The notes under the pieces: model-generated | The model's input: the letters and a program-made list of their open reading frames with translations, nothing else | Databases searched by the model: none | Told to the model about the DNA's origin: nothing | Program-made: the position numbers and the translations under genes | Origin: an uncultured Fretibacterium sp. | GTDB lineage: Bacteria > Synergistota > Synergistia > Synergistales > Aminobacteriaceae | NCBI GenBank assembly: GCA_946183145.1 | Contig: CAMGZM010000007.1 | Coordinates: forward strand, 97,412-150,864 | Length of the DNA: 53,453 bases | Reading direction: 5' to 3' | Shown here: positions 1-7,870 of the stretch, in pieces | Layout of the letters: the number at the start of each line of letters is the position of its first letter | Numbering within the stretch: position 1 is the stretch's first letter

Positions 1-244
1 GCAGGCAGTAATATGCCATTATCGGGAAATCAAGCATTTTCTGATCTGAATCATGATCGCAATTCCCCCGGACGCAGAGCAAAGAGTCCTTTATTACGTT
101 CAGCATGTCAGCAACTTTTTTGTTACCGTCAAGCAAATCACCAAGCAATAACATTCTTTCAGCCTTCTCACGTTTGAACGCCTCAATCAATTTCACGCAA
201 TAAATTTCATAGCCGTGTATGTCTGACGCAACAATCATCTTCAT
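1..244 (-). CDS. yfcE: YfcE-like metallophosphoesterase, 3' end cut by window edge
   Basis: This is the N-terminal 81 residues of a calcineurin-like phosphodiesterase, the family that hydrolyses phosphodiesters such as cyclic or artificial nucleotide esters with two metal ions. It starts MKMIVASDIHGYE, giving the metal-binding D-x-H motif, followed by LLLGDLLDG and the VRGNCDHDSDQ block that carries the GNCD motif. GGAGG lies 7 bases before the ATG. Compared with E. coli YfcE as I remember it, about 12-15 residues are missing between LLGD and the MLN helix, where the family usually has a Y/N-HGPRN loop. The family assignment is firm; the consequence of the shortened loop is unknown. Confidence 0.88.
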   Translation of the reverse strand, partial: MKMIVASDIHGYEIYCVKLIEAFKREKAERMLLLGDLLDGNKKVADMLNVIKDSLLCVRGNCDHDSDQKMLDFPIMAYYCL

Positions 245-282
245 GTGAAAGCCTCCGTCCGTAATTTTTTGTGTGAGTATAG

Positions 283-288
283 TATAAT
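283..288 (+). promoter_or_regulatory. Sigma-70 type -10 box for the symporter gene
   Basis: TATAAT is a perfect -10 box 39 bases before the symporter ATG, in the gap between divergent genes. No good -35 box is seen 16-18 bases upstream, so the site is called from the -10 alone. Confidence 0.5.
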
Positions 289-327
289 GCAGTGAAAATT
301 TTAACTATTTAGGAGTGTGTCAAATAC

Positions 328-1980
328 ATGAGCAGCATAATGGATACCATCATGTATTACAACGGGATCGTAAACAGTTTCGTCTGGGGCGCGCCCGTTT
401 TAATATTGCTCGTTGGAACGGGCGTTTACTTGACGCTGTTACTCGGTATGCCTCAGTTCAGATACTTCTTTGACGCAATGTCTGAAGTGTTCAGCTTCCG
501 CAAAAAGTCTGACGATGGCGAGAGCAAAGCAATATCATCATTCGCGGCAATGGCTACAGCAATGGCGGCAACAGTCGGCACGGGAAACGTAGCAGGAGTC
601 GCAACAGCTCTTCACCTTGGCGGCCCGGGCGCGTTAGTGTGGATGTTGATCTCTGCGGTGTTCGGTATGTGCACGAAATTCGCGGAAGTTACGCTTGCTG
701 TTCACTACAGGCAGAAGGACGCACACGGAGATTGGCGCGGAGGCACGATGTACATTCTCGAAAAGGGAACAAGCGAGGCACTCGGACAGGGCTGGGGCTT
801 TGTCGGGAAAATTCTTGCGCTGCTATTTGCGTTGTTTGCGTTCCTTGCGTCATTCGGAATTGGCGCGGCGACTCAGGCTAACTCAGCGGCAGAAGCTATG
901 TCAATGGGCTGGGGAATCGATCACCTTTACAGCGGTATTGTGATGGCGATTCTTGTTGCGCTCGTCATAATCGGCGGACTTCAGAGCCTCTCAAAAGTTA
1001 CGACTCTCATTGTTCCGTTCATGGCGATATTCTACATCGGCGGCGCGGCGTATGTCCTCATCATGAACGCTTCAATGATTCCTGAGACTGTATCACGCGC
1101 TGTGCATCTGGCCTTCAACAATCCTCTTGAAACATTGCCCGGAGCTTTGGCGGGCTGGGGAGTGAAAGAGGCTGTGCAGAGAGGTATAGCACGCGGAGTA
1201 TTCAGCAATGAGGCCGGTATGGGTTCCGCCCCTATGGTTCACGCAACGGCTAATGTTGAGCATCCTGTTCAGCAGGGCTTCTACGGAATTTTTGAGGTCT
1301 TCATGGACACGATCGTAATCTGCACAATGACGGCACTTGTCGTTATGGTAACAGGAACTCTCACGAACTCGCCGGATCTCACGGGCGCACAGCTCACGCT
1401 CCAGGCTTTCGAGAATGCTCTCGGTGTGTCAGGAAAATACGTTCTCTCGGTCGGTCTTCTGCTTTTTGCGTTCACGACAATTTTGGGCTGGTACTGGTAC
1501 GCGGAAACGGCTGTAACGTATCTTTTCGGAATCTGGTGCAAGCCTATCATGAAAGTGTTATGGATTGTGATGATTCTTATCGGCGCGGCTGGCGGTCAGT
1601 TCATGGGCGCGGAAGGAAACCAGTTCTTGAATAACATCTGGGACATCTCCGACACTCTCAACGGATTAATGGCACTCCCGAACTTAATCGGACTCCTGAT
1701 TTTGTCCGTAACACTCAAGCGCATTGTGAGCGATTATGATGAGAAGTACGGAACACCTAGCGACAGATTGCTGACATCACCGCAGAAAATTTTTGTGGCG
1801 AAAATTCAGTATATCGTTGTGGGACTTATAGCGGTTGCAATGGGTATGACAGCGTTCTTTGCGTACCGTTCACTTTTTGCGGGTCTTGCGATCGTTCTGG
1901 GACTTCTTACGGCCTACAGGAGACAGACTCTTCTTGGCTTCCTCGCGATTATACTGGGTATTGCGGCGGCGGCCATGTAG
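328..1980 (+). CDS. AGCS-family alanine/glycine:cation symporter
   Basis: This 550-residue integral membrane protein belongs to the AGCS family, which imports alanine or glycine with sodium or protons. Family signatures are clear: GTGNVAGVATAL near residue 86, GMCTKFAEVTLAVHYR, RGGTMYILEKG, and the GMGSAPMVHATANVEHP block around residue 295. About ten hydrophobic spans are visible and the length is usual for the longer AGCS members. AGGAG lies 12 bases before the first ATG; a second ATG four codons in is also possible. It is monocistronic: a -10 box precedes it and a hairpin with a T-run follows. The exact substrate cannot be told from sequence. Confidence 0.93.
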   Translation: MSSIMDTIMYYNGIVNSFVWGAPVLILLVGTGVYLTLLLGMPQFRYFFDAMSEVFSFRKKSDDGESKAISSFAAMATAMAATVGTGNVAGVATALHLGGPGALVWMLISAVFGMCTKFAEVTLAVHYRQKDAHGDWRGGTMYILEKGTSEALGQGWGFVGKILALLFALFAFLASFGIGAATQANSAAEAMSMGWGIDHLYSGIVMAILVALVIIGGLQSLSKVTTLIVPFMAIFYIGGAAYVLIMNASMIPETVSRAVHLAFNNPLETLPGALAGWGVKEAVQRGIARGVFSNEAGMGSAPMVHATANVEHPVQQGFYGIFEVFMDTIVICTMTALVVMVTGTLTNSPDLTGAQLTLQAFENALGVSGKYVLSVGLLLFAFTTILGWYWYAETAVTYLFGIWCKPIMKVLWIVMILIGAAGGQFMGAEGNQFLNNIWDISDTLNGLMALPNLIGLLILSVTLKRIVSDYDEKYGTPSDRLLTSPQKIFVAKIQYIVVGLIAVAMGMTAFFAYRSLFAGLAIVLGLLTAYRRQTLLGFLAIILGIAAAAM

Positions 1981-2004
1981 TTTATGTAGCAAAAAGAAAT
2001 TCAG

Positions 2005-2033
2005 CCCTCCTCATTAGCGGGGAGGGTATTTTT
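2005..2033 (+). terminator. Intrinsic terminator after the symporter gene
   Basis: CCCTCC and GGAGGG form a 6-bp stem round a ten-base loop, followed by TATTTTT. It lies 24 bases after the symporter stop. Confidence 0.75.
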
Positions 2034-2069
2034 ATGTCCTTAGCGGATGGATTGCGGCGTATGATGTGA
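2034..2069 (+). other. Possible 11-codon leader minigene
   Basis: The ATG at 2034 follows GGGAGGG with suitable spacing and opens an 11-codon frame (MSLADGLRRMM) whose TGA overlaps the GTG start of the next gene. The ribosome binding sequence is also the 3' arm of the preceding terminator hairpin. It could couple translation into the next gene or be chance. Confidence 0.2.
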
Positions 2070-2374
2070 TTCTTGTGCTGTGCGTTTTGGGAATGATTAC
2101 GGTTTTAGTGAGGCTGATTTACGGCATAAGAGGGCTGAACTTGAAGAGGCATGATTCTGGAAAATTAATCAAGCTCGGAATGCTGTCTCAGTCTAAGAGA
2201 GCTATAGCTATATTCACAATCACGCAGTACGAGAACGCAAAAGAGTATAATAACGCTCAAATAGGCAGGAGATACAAATCTCTGGACAGAACCGTGAAGA
2301 TTTTGCAAATGGTGGTTATATTGCTGGTAGCGGTTACCATTGTAAGCAGATTCGCAGTGAAGGCAGGACTATGA
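2066..2374 (+). CDS. Small two-span membrane protein, unknown function
   Basis: The gene encodes 102 residues that I do not recognise. A hydrophobic stretch occupies roughly residues 1-22, then comes a basic middle section (GLNLKRHDSGKLIKLG) with a charged stretch around YENAKEYNNAQIGRRYKS, then a second hydrophobic stretch at about 80-97. The start used is GTG; the same frame is open upstream into the terminator hairpin with no ATG, so the true start is uncertain. The next gene follows 15 bases later with its own strong ribosome binding site, so the two are probably co-transcribed. Confidence 0.55.
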   Translation: MILVLCVLGMITVLVRLIYGIRGLNLKRHDSGKLIKLGMLSQSKRAIAIFTITQYENAKEYNNAQIGRRYKSLDRTVKILQMVVILLVAVTIVSRFAVKAGL

Positions 2375-2389
2375 AAGGAGCTAAAATCA

Positions 2390-2617
2390 ATGAACGTTGA
2401 CACAGAACGTAAACCGATGACCGATGATGAGCTGTGGGCATTTGTTCAGGAATGGTCGAAGAACCCGCGCCCGATAGACTTGGCAGAAGTGGGAATCTAC
2501 AAGCAGTCCTCGCCCGACGGCTTAGAGACATTATATGACGGCGACCCTGACCCGTTCGGACTGGACAAACCCGGCGGCGGTATCTTCAAGCGCATACTCA
2601 GATTCATAGTCAGATAA
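2390..2617 (+). CDS. Small hypothetical protein
   Basis: The gene encodes 75 residues with no recognised family. It is acidic and Pro/Asp-rich in the middle (near YDGDPDPFGLDKPGGG) and ends in a short basic amphipathic tail, FKRILRFIVR, which could touch a membrane. An AAAGGAG ribosome binding site sits 9 bases before the ATG, and a strong terminator follows 16 bases after the stop; these support a real gene. It follows the small membrane protein closely, so they may act together, but this is only inferred from position. Confidence 0.55.
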   Translation: MNVDTERKPMTDDELWAFVQEWSKNPRPIDLAEVGIYKQSSPDGLETLYDGDPDPFGLDKPGGGIFKRILRFIVR

Positions 2618-2633
2618 CCAGCATAAAACAATA

Positions 2634-2662
2634 CCCCCCGGAATTTTCCCGGAGGTTTTTTT
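2634..2662 (+). terminator. Intrinsic terminator
   Basis: A C-rich arm and a CCCGGAGG arm form a GC-rich hairpin around an AATTTT loop, followed by seven T. Near-identical hairpins recur at 3435, 3991 and 44043. Confidence 0.85.
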
Positions 2663-2696
2663 ATGGGCTTATGAGATGATATTTCTTTGCGTTTTG

Positions 2697-3265
2697 TTAC
2701 TTCACTTGCATGAAGACCCATTGCGCTTTGTCGCTCTTGAAGTCTTTGTTGTCTTTGCCGTTTGACAGTGTGCCGTAAGGATATGTGCCGGGCAGTGCTG
2801 CTCTCAAAAGATTTGTGGACTTTGCGCGCCCCTTCAGCTTTCGTTTTATCTTGTTGTCCAAGTCCTTGTTCGCGTAAACCACAAACCACGCGCTTTGTTC
2901 TTTGTTGTCAGTGTTCCCATTTGAGTCCAGCTGCGAGCTTGTTACAAGGGAATAATACGTATCAAGCTCCTGATGTGATGAGTTCGATATATACCGCTTT
3001 ATGCAGCTTTGTCATCGTTGCTCCTGTACTTGTTCCATTTTATTGCACCTACGTTGATGTTCGGTATCTGGTCGAAACTGTCAGCATGCCACGCAAGAAC
3101 AGCCGTCTTCAGATTACGTAAATTTGCTATGATGTTGCTTGCCTTCGCTGAGGTTATTGCTTCGTCAGCGGCGATCATAATCATGGCCGAAAGCACTCCT
3201 ATTACTACCATCACTATCAGCAGCTCAAGAAGTGTAAATCCTCCGTGCTTTGTTCTACGTCTCAT
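2697..3265 (-). pseudogene. Type IV prepilin-like protein, frameshifted
   Basis: The first part (start 3265) reads RTKHGGFTLLELLIVMVVIGVL, the class III signal of type IV pilins and type II pseudopilins: a short basic leader, a Gly-Phe cleavage site, Glu at +5 and a hydrophobic helix. The frame then stops after 88 residues. The rest of the protein continues in another frame to 2697 and ends with a KRKLKGRAK stretch matching KLKGRAN in the intact paralogue at 4065-4559. One missing base near 3001-3006 would join the halves. It is either a recent pseudogene or a sequence error. The start has GAGGAAGGA upstream. Confidence 0.75.
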
Positions 3266-3373
3266 TATGCTTCAGTCCTTCCTCATAACAGAAAATTGAT
3301 ACGGTAAACCTAAACCGGCCTAATTATTATTCAGGCAGAAACTTTCATGAATGATTCAATTTTGGATTTGTTC

Positions 3374-3402
3374 ATTATCCCATAGAAATAATTTTCTGCA
3401 AA
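3374..3402 (-). promoter_or_regulatory. Sigma-70 type promoter of the first prepilin gene
   Basis: On the minus strand TTTGCA (3402-3397) and GATAAT (3379-3374) are 17 bases apart, about 110 bases before the prepilin ATG. Confidence 0.5.
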
Positions 3403-3423
3403 CTTTGAATGTGCTGGCCTCGG

Positions 3424-3457
3424 CAAAAAAAATACCCCCCGGAGTTTTTCCGGAAGG
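3424..3457 (-). terminator. Intrinsic terminator for minus-strand genes at 3477-3959
   Basis: Read on the minus strand, a CCTTCCGG / CTCCGGGGGG hairpin is followed by TATTTTTTTT. It marks the 3' end of the decayed transcription unit upstream. Confidence 0.75.
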
Positions 3458-3476
3458 TACTTTGTTTCGGACGAAT

Positions 3477-3729
3477 TTATAGCGCGGAAACATCAGCAAG
3501 AATCTTAAATCCCCCTTCTTCATCTCTAATTCTCAAATGAATATCCCTGCTGTCTGTCTTTGTATCAACTGTGAAAACATGCACGGCATCATCAACAGTG
3601 TACGAGAACCCCGTGAACATTGTAAGCCGACAAAATGAAAGCAAAAGGCATCTCCGAATTATGAACGTATTACAGGAAGCCCGGCATACTTCAGAATACC
3701 CAGACGCAAATCAATACGGTGCAATCATG
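3477..3729 (-). pseudogene. Decayed small gene, unknown family
   Basis: Two minus-strand frames together look like one former protein. The first reads HRIDLRLGILKYAGLPVIRS and then hits a TAA. The same frame continues FGDAFCFHFVGL, and the adjacent frame continues with MFTGFSYTVDDAVHVFTVD and ends ILADVSAL with a stop at 3477. No clear start codon is left. I do not recognise the family. It lies directly downstream of the small gene at 3732-3959 and shares its terminator, so the two were probably one operon. Called on protein-like composition alone. Confidence 0.4.
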
Positions 3730-3731
3730 AC

Positions 3732-3959
3732 TCACCACAAAGCCCAGTTGCTGAACGCGAATTTTCCGGGGTTAGTGTGCGTAACCATCTGAGTCCCGCT
3801 GTCGTAAAGCTCATCCCTTGTCCCTGTCCCGGACACAACAGCACTCTCAATATTAGCTCCGTCATCATTCTCAAACTTCACATCATCAAGTCCCACCCAT
3901 GTATCAGGATACCTTCTCTCAATTTCCTTCCATGTCAGACGCTCTACCGAACTGTGCAT
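3732..3959 (-). CDS. Small hypothetical protein, possibly truncated
   Basis: The gene encodes 75 residues, with an N-terminus WKEIERRYPDTWVGLDDV and then an acidic DDGANIESAVV segment. An AGGGAG ribosome binding site precedes the ATG. The N-terminal pattern (W-x-E-I-x-x-x-Y-P-D-x-W-V) resembles short bacterial proteins that I remember as lone, uncharacterised ORFs in gut Firmicutes, so function is unknown. The downstream partner is decayed, so this may be a relic as well. Confidence 0.5.
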   Translation of the reverse strand: MHSSVERLTWKEIERRYPDTWVGLDDVKFENDDGANIESAVVSGTGTRDELYDSGTQMVTHTNPGKFAFSNWALW

Positions 3960-3980
3960 AGTCCCTCACTCCCTGCCGGA

Positions 3981-4013
3981 TAAAAATATACCCCCCGGAA
4001 TTTTCCCGGAGGG
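3981..4013 (-). terminator. Intrinsic terminator after the second prepilin gene
   Basis: On the minus strand a CCCTCCGGG / CCGGGGGG hairpin with an AAAATT loop is followed by TATATTTTTA. It lies 52 bases after the stop of the prepilin gene at 4065. Confidence 0.75.
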
Positions 4014-4064
4014 CATTTGTTGTTCTGTGTTTCGTCTGTGTCCTGATGTCAGGAGCTTCACGCC

Positions 4065-4559
4065 TTAGCGGATGAACATTGCAACCCCAGCTTGACTCAC
4101 ATAGGCTTTCTCTTTGTCTGGTGTTGCAGAGGCAGTACCATCACCGCCGTTACAAAGCCCCACTGCGTTTGCACGGCCTTTAAGTTTCTCTTGGATTCTG
4201 TTTTTCTCCGATGTTGTTCCGGTGATCTTGTAGACAGCGTACCAATCTCCAACAGCTACTTTTACCACGTTATAGTTTGGATCAATGTTCTGCGCCTCGG
4301 ACGCATTCAGATACTTCATAATAGCATCTCTCGATATTGTGAAGTCGTCTGCGTCTGCACTCTCCATATTATCGACATAATACGCCAATGCCGCCGTCTT
4401 GAGGTTCCTCAAGTTGCTTACGATGTTGCTTGCTTTCGCCGATGTTACCGCTTCTGTGCTTGAGAGCATCATCATGGCCGAAAGAATCCCAATTACCACG
4501 ATGACGATCAACAGTTCTACGAGTGTGAAACCTTCACGTTTTGTTGTTGTACGTTTCAT
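4065..4559 (-). CDS. Type IV prepilin / pseudopilin-like protein
   Basis: This 164-residue protein has the prepilin signal: MKRTTTKREG then FTLVELLIVIVVIGILSAMM, with cleavage expected after Gly10 and the conserved Glu five residues later. The helix continues into SAKASNIVSNLRNLKTAALAYY, as in GspG/PilA-like minor pilins. The soluble part is short. AGGAGG sits 11 bases before this ATG, which is why the longer upstream frame is rejected. It is a close paralogue of the frameshifted copy at 2697-3265 and has the same length as the prepilin at 36586. It may belong to a competence pseudopilus or type IV pilus; no assembly ATPase or secretin is in the window. Confidence 0.85.
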   Translation of the reverse strand: MKRTTTKREGFTLVELLIVIVVIGILSAMMMLSSTEAVTSAKASNIVSNLRNLKTAALAYYVDNMESADADDFTISRDAIMKYLNASEAQNIDPNYNVVKVAVGDWYAVYKITGTTSEKNRIQEKLKGRANAVGLCNGGDGTASATPDKEKAYVSQAGVAMFIR

Positions 4560-4680
4560 GATTATCAAATCCTCCTGTAGTTTTTTGATGAATTTCCTGT
4601 ACACAGGCAATGTTTTTTTCCTTTTATCAATCCTTCTTTCATACTTCCTTGATAAAGGACTTTTGAACACCGCAACGAGA

Positions 4681-4686
4681 ATTATA
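4681..4686 (-). promoter_or_regulatory. -10 box upstream of the second prepilin gene
   Basis: TATAAT on the minus strand about 120 bases before the ATG. The matching -35 position holds only GATGAA, so support is the -10 box. Confidence 0.4.
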
Positions 4687-4791
4687 ACACAATCAAAAAT
4701 TTTTTCATCCCCGCCGCATATAAGCTCGGTCATTTCCCGCTTAACTTTAATGTTATCATTATCACACACAATCACGAAAAGAGGTCTCTTG

Positions 4792-6747
4792 ATGGAAAAA
4801 CGTTTCTATATCACAACACCAATATATTACGTCAACGACAAGCCGCATATAGGACACGCATATACGACTCTCGCATGTGATACGATTTCGCGCTACAAAC
4901 GCATGAAGGGTTATGACGTGAAATTTCTCACAGGAACAGACGAGCACGGCCAGAAGATTCAAACCGCAGCAGAAAGCAAAGGAGAGTCCCCGCAGAAATT
5001 CGTCGACAGGATTCACGTTGCGTTCCGGGATTTGTGCGCGACTCTCGGCGCAAGCAATGATGATTTCATCCGCACGACAGAACAGAGGCACATACGAGTC
5101 GTACAGGAAATATTTTCGCGCTTAATGTCGAATGATGACATCTACAAGGGCAAATATTCCGGGTATTACTGCGTCCCTTGTGAGACTTACGTCCCCGAAA
5201 ACGCAATGGGCGAAAACCATACATGCCCCGACTGCGGAAGGCCGTTAATCATAATGGAGGAAGAAAGCTATTTTTTCCGCGCATCGAAATATGTCCCTCA
5301 GCTGATAGAGCATTACGAGAAACATTTACGCGGTGTAATGCCTAAGATACGCTACAACGAGATTATGAGCTTCCTGAAAAGCGGCGTTAGGGATCAGTCA
5401 GTCTCACGAACAAGCATAAAATGGGGAATACCTGTTCCGGGCGATGAAAAGCATGTGATTTACGTCTGGTTTGACGCGCTTGTGAACTATATCTCGGCTT
5501 TAGGCGGTCTTGACACTGACGAGTTCGCAAAATGGTGGCCGAATGTCCGTCATATGGTCGGCAAGGACATTATCCGCTTTCACTGCGTAACATGGCCGCT
5601 TGTGCTTCTTGCATTGGGCGTGAATTTGCCGCAGGAAATCTTTGCTCACGGCTGGTGGACTGTTGACGGCGAGAAAATGAGCAAAACCCGCGGGAATGTT
5701 GTTGACCCGTCAGAAATGGTGAAGGAATACGGCCTTGATCCGTTCAGGTATTTCCTTATGCGTGAGGTTCCTTTTGGGAATGACGGCGATTTTTCCGAAC
5801 GCGCATTAGTCAGCAGGATTAATTCAGACCTCGCGAATGATTTGGGCAATCTCCTCAACAGAACTTTGCAGATGATTCGCAGTTACAGAGGCGGAATTGT
5901 CCCGAAATCTGATGAGCCTTCCGAACTGTCGCAAATGTCAGCAGAAATTCTTGAACGTGTTGACAGAAGCATGAATGATTACGCGTTTGACGAGGCACTT
6001 AAAGCGATATGGGAATTTATCGGGCGCGCAAACAAGTTTATTGATGAGAATATGCCCTGGAAGCTCGCGAAAGATGAATCGCAGTCAGCAAAACTTGATT
6101 TCGTGCTCATGAATCTTTACGAGGCGTTAAGGCTTTCGGCCATGCTCATAGCTCCCGTAATGCCTGAAACATCGCGGCGGATATGGACACAGCTCGGAAT
6201 ATCAGAAGACCCCGTTAAAGCACAGTATGACTCGTTCAAATGGGGAAATTGCGCGGGCAATGTCATCGGAAAATCGGAAGTCTTATTCCCGCGAATTGAC
6301 ATAAAGGAATGGGAAAAATCAAAGGAGGAGAAAAAATTGCAGGAAACATCATCACAAGAAACAACGTCAGCAACAGAAGCACAGTCAGCACCCGCAATCG
6401 AGCATGAAGAGGAAATCACTATAGACGCGTTCAAGGCTGTAGAAATGAGAGTCGCTCAGATAACGAAATGTGAGGAAATTCCCCGCTCAAAGAAACTCTA
6501 CAAGCTGGAAGTCGATTTAGGGTACGAGAAACGCACGGTGTGTTCAGGGATAAAAGCATTCTTTACGCCGGAAGAATTGACCGGGAAGCGCGTAATACTC
6601 GTAACAAACCTGAAGCCCGCTAAGTTATGCGGAATTGAGAGCAATGGAATGATTTTAGCCGCGAGCGTGAAGAAAGACGGAGTATCGGAGCAGCTTACAC
6701 TTGTTGTGCCTGAGAGTGATATACCATTAGGGAGCAGGGTGTCATAA
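4792..6747 (+). CDS. metG: Methionyl-tRNA synthetase
   Basis: The 651-residue cytoplasmic enzyme charges tRNA-Met with methionine using ATP. HIGH is at residues 19-22 and KMSKT at 295-299. A zinc knuckle is visible as C127-x-x-C130 and C145-x-x-C148. The C-terminal ~110 residues (from ITIDAFKAVEMRV) form the EMAP/Trbp111-type tRNA-binding domain, joined by a Gln/Thr/Ser/Glu-rich linker. The start chosen has AGAGG 7 bases upstream and gives MEKRFYITTPIYYVND, the normal family N-terminus; the frame is open far upstream but that part is not MetG-like. The next gene starts inside its stop codon (TAATG). Confidence 0.97.
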   Translation: MEKRFYITTPIYYVNDKPHIGHAYTTLACDTISRYKRMKGYDVKFLTGTDEHGQKIQTAAESKGESPQKFVDRIHVAFRDLCATLGASNDDFIRTTEQRHIRVVQEIFSRLMSNDDIYKGKYSGYYCVPCETYVPENAMGENHTCPDCGRPLIIMEEESYFFRASKYVPQLIEHYEKHLRGVMPKIRYNEIMSFLKSGVRDQSVSRTSIKWGIPVPGDEKHVIYVWFDALVNYISALGGLDTDEFAKWWPNVRHMVGKDIIRFHCVTWPLVLLALGVNLPQEIFAHGWWTVDGEKMSKTRGNVVDPSEMVKEYGLDPFRYFLMREVPFGNDGDFSERALVSRINSDLANDLGNLLNRTLQMIRSYRGGIVPKSDEPSELSQMSAEILERVDRSMNDYAFDEALKAIWEFIGRANKFIDENMPWKLAKDESQSAKLDFVLMNLYEALRLSAMLIAPVMPETSRRIWTQLGISEDPVKAQYDSFKWGNCAGNVIGKSEVLFPRIDIKEWEKSKEEKKLQETSSQETTSATEAQSAPAIEHEEEITIDAFKAVEMRVAQITKCEEIPRSKKLYKLEVDLGYEKRTVCSGIKAFFTPEELTGKRVILVTNLKPAKLCGIESNGMILAASVKKDGVSEQLTLVVPESDIPLGSRVS

Positions 6748-7832
6748 TGCGCGCTGAAATCAGCAAAAAGGAGATGGAGTTCCTTAACGCTGAAATATCT
6801 TCATGGGCTGATGAGGGGATAATTACGTCAGAGCAGGCCGGAAATATCTTGTCATTGTACAGCGTGAAAGCCCGCAACTTCCGTATGATAATGTTCACGG
6901 CGGGGATTGTGCTTTTGTCGCTCGGAGCAATAAGTTTCATCATGGCTCATTGGCACGAACTCGGCAAAATTTTCCGTGTCTGCATAATCTCGGCGGCATA
7001 TATCGCGTCATTGTCAGCATATATTTTCACGAGGAAGAAATACTTTCTGCTTTTAGCGTCGGGGATATTCGGGGGCGGTATATATCTCATCACGCACATG
7101 TACGACATAGAGATAACTTTTGCTGACTTCCTCACGTACTGGCTGATTGAGGCTGTAATAACTTCTGCGATTGCCCGCGACGAATGGCAGATGTATCTTG
7201 CTCAGGCTCTCGCGCTTCTGTGGATGATTGAGACTGACGCGGTGAATGTTTTTCCGCTGTATTTCGTGAGTACTGCAAGATTGCCCGTAACGGAGCTTTT
7301 TGCGCCCGTAACAGCTTTTGCGCTTGTGATTGCGCTGTGGCTCTTGTGGCTTGCCGTGAAAGACCGTACTGCGGTGATGATCAATATGATGATTACGCTG
7401 TTGCTTTTTGCGTCAAGAATGAGTTTGTGTTTCGGAGGAACATGGACGCTCATAATACTTTCGGTTACGGGTGCTGTGATGTCGTTCTGCGTTCGCTACA
7501 GGGACGGCGAAATTCTCGGACTGCTGATGCTCGGCGTTTTCGGGCTGATACTCACATGGCCGGAATTTTGGCGGGGAAGTGAGTTTGTCTCAGGCCGCAA
7601 CATTTACCCCGTAATCAATGCTGTGATTGTCGCGGGATTGATGGTGATAAACATTTGGCGCGGTCATCTGGGGATCGGCGTTATGTTCTTCGCGTTGTTG
7701 GCGGCAAGATACTTCTTTGATCACATATTCGGATTTCTCCCTAAGGCATGGGGTTTCACGATAACGGGAATAATCTTTGTGCTTGCGGGAATATTTTTCG
7801 GACGTATACGGAAATTTTTTGCTGAAAGATGA
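6747..7832 (+). CDS. DUF2157 membrane protein
   Basis: This 361-residue protein has a soluble N-terminus of about 45 residues, with the pattern WADEGIITSEQAGNIL that is typical of DUF2157, followed by roughly ten hydrophobic spans. DUF2157 proteins are predicted inner-membrane proteins of unknown function. Its ATG overlaps the metG stop codon by one base (TAATG), so its translation is likely coupled to metG, although no functional link is known. A strong terminator follows. Confidence 0.8.
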   Translation: MRAEISKKEMEFLNAEISSWADEGIITSEQAGNILSLYSVKARNFRMIMFTAGIVLLSLGAISFIMAHWHELGKIFRVCIISAAYIASLSAYIFTRKKYFLLLASGIFGGGIYLITHMYDIEITFADFLTYWLIEAVITSAIARDEWQMYLAQALALLWMIETDAVNVFPLYFVSTARLPVTELFAPVTAFALVIALWLLWLAVKDRTAVMINMMITLLLFASRMSLCFGGTWTLIILSVTGAVMSFCVRYRDGEILGLLMLGVFGLILTWPEFWRGSEFVSGRNIYPVINAVIVAGLMVINIWRGHLGIGVMFFALLAARYFFDHIFGFLPKAWGFTITGIIFVLAGIFFGRIRKFFAER

Positions 7833-7838
7833 GATTTT

Positions 7839-7865
7839 CCCCCGGCACTTTCACCGGGGGTTTTT
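7839..7865. terminator. Convergent intrinsic terminator
   Basis: CCCCCGG and CCGGGGG flank a nine-base loop, followed by TTTTT on the plus strand. On the minus strand the trailing AAAATC is weaker. It separates the metG unit from the long minus-strand block. Confidence 0.8.
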
Positions 7866-7870
7866 CTGTG

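Noticed and set aside
4560-4775. Longer start for the prepilin at 4065
   Set aside because: A 72-residue charged leader would be atypical of prepilins; the internal ATG has AGGAGG and a normal short leader.
4399-4791. Extended N-terminus of MetG
   Set aside because: The frame is open by chance through the prepilin gene on the other strand; MetG proteins start at the residue given by the ATG at 4792, which has a binding site.
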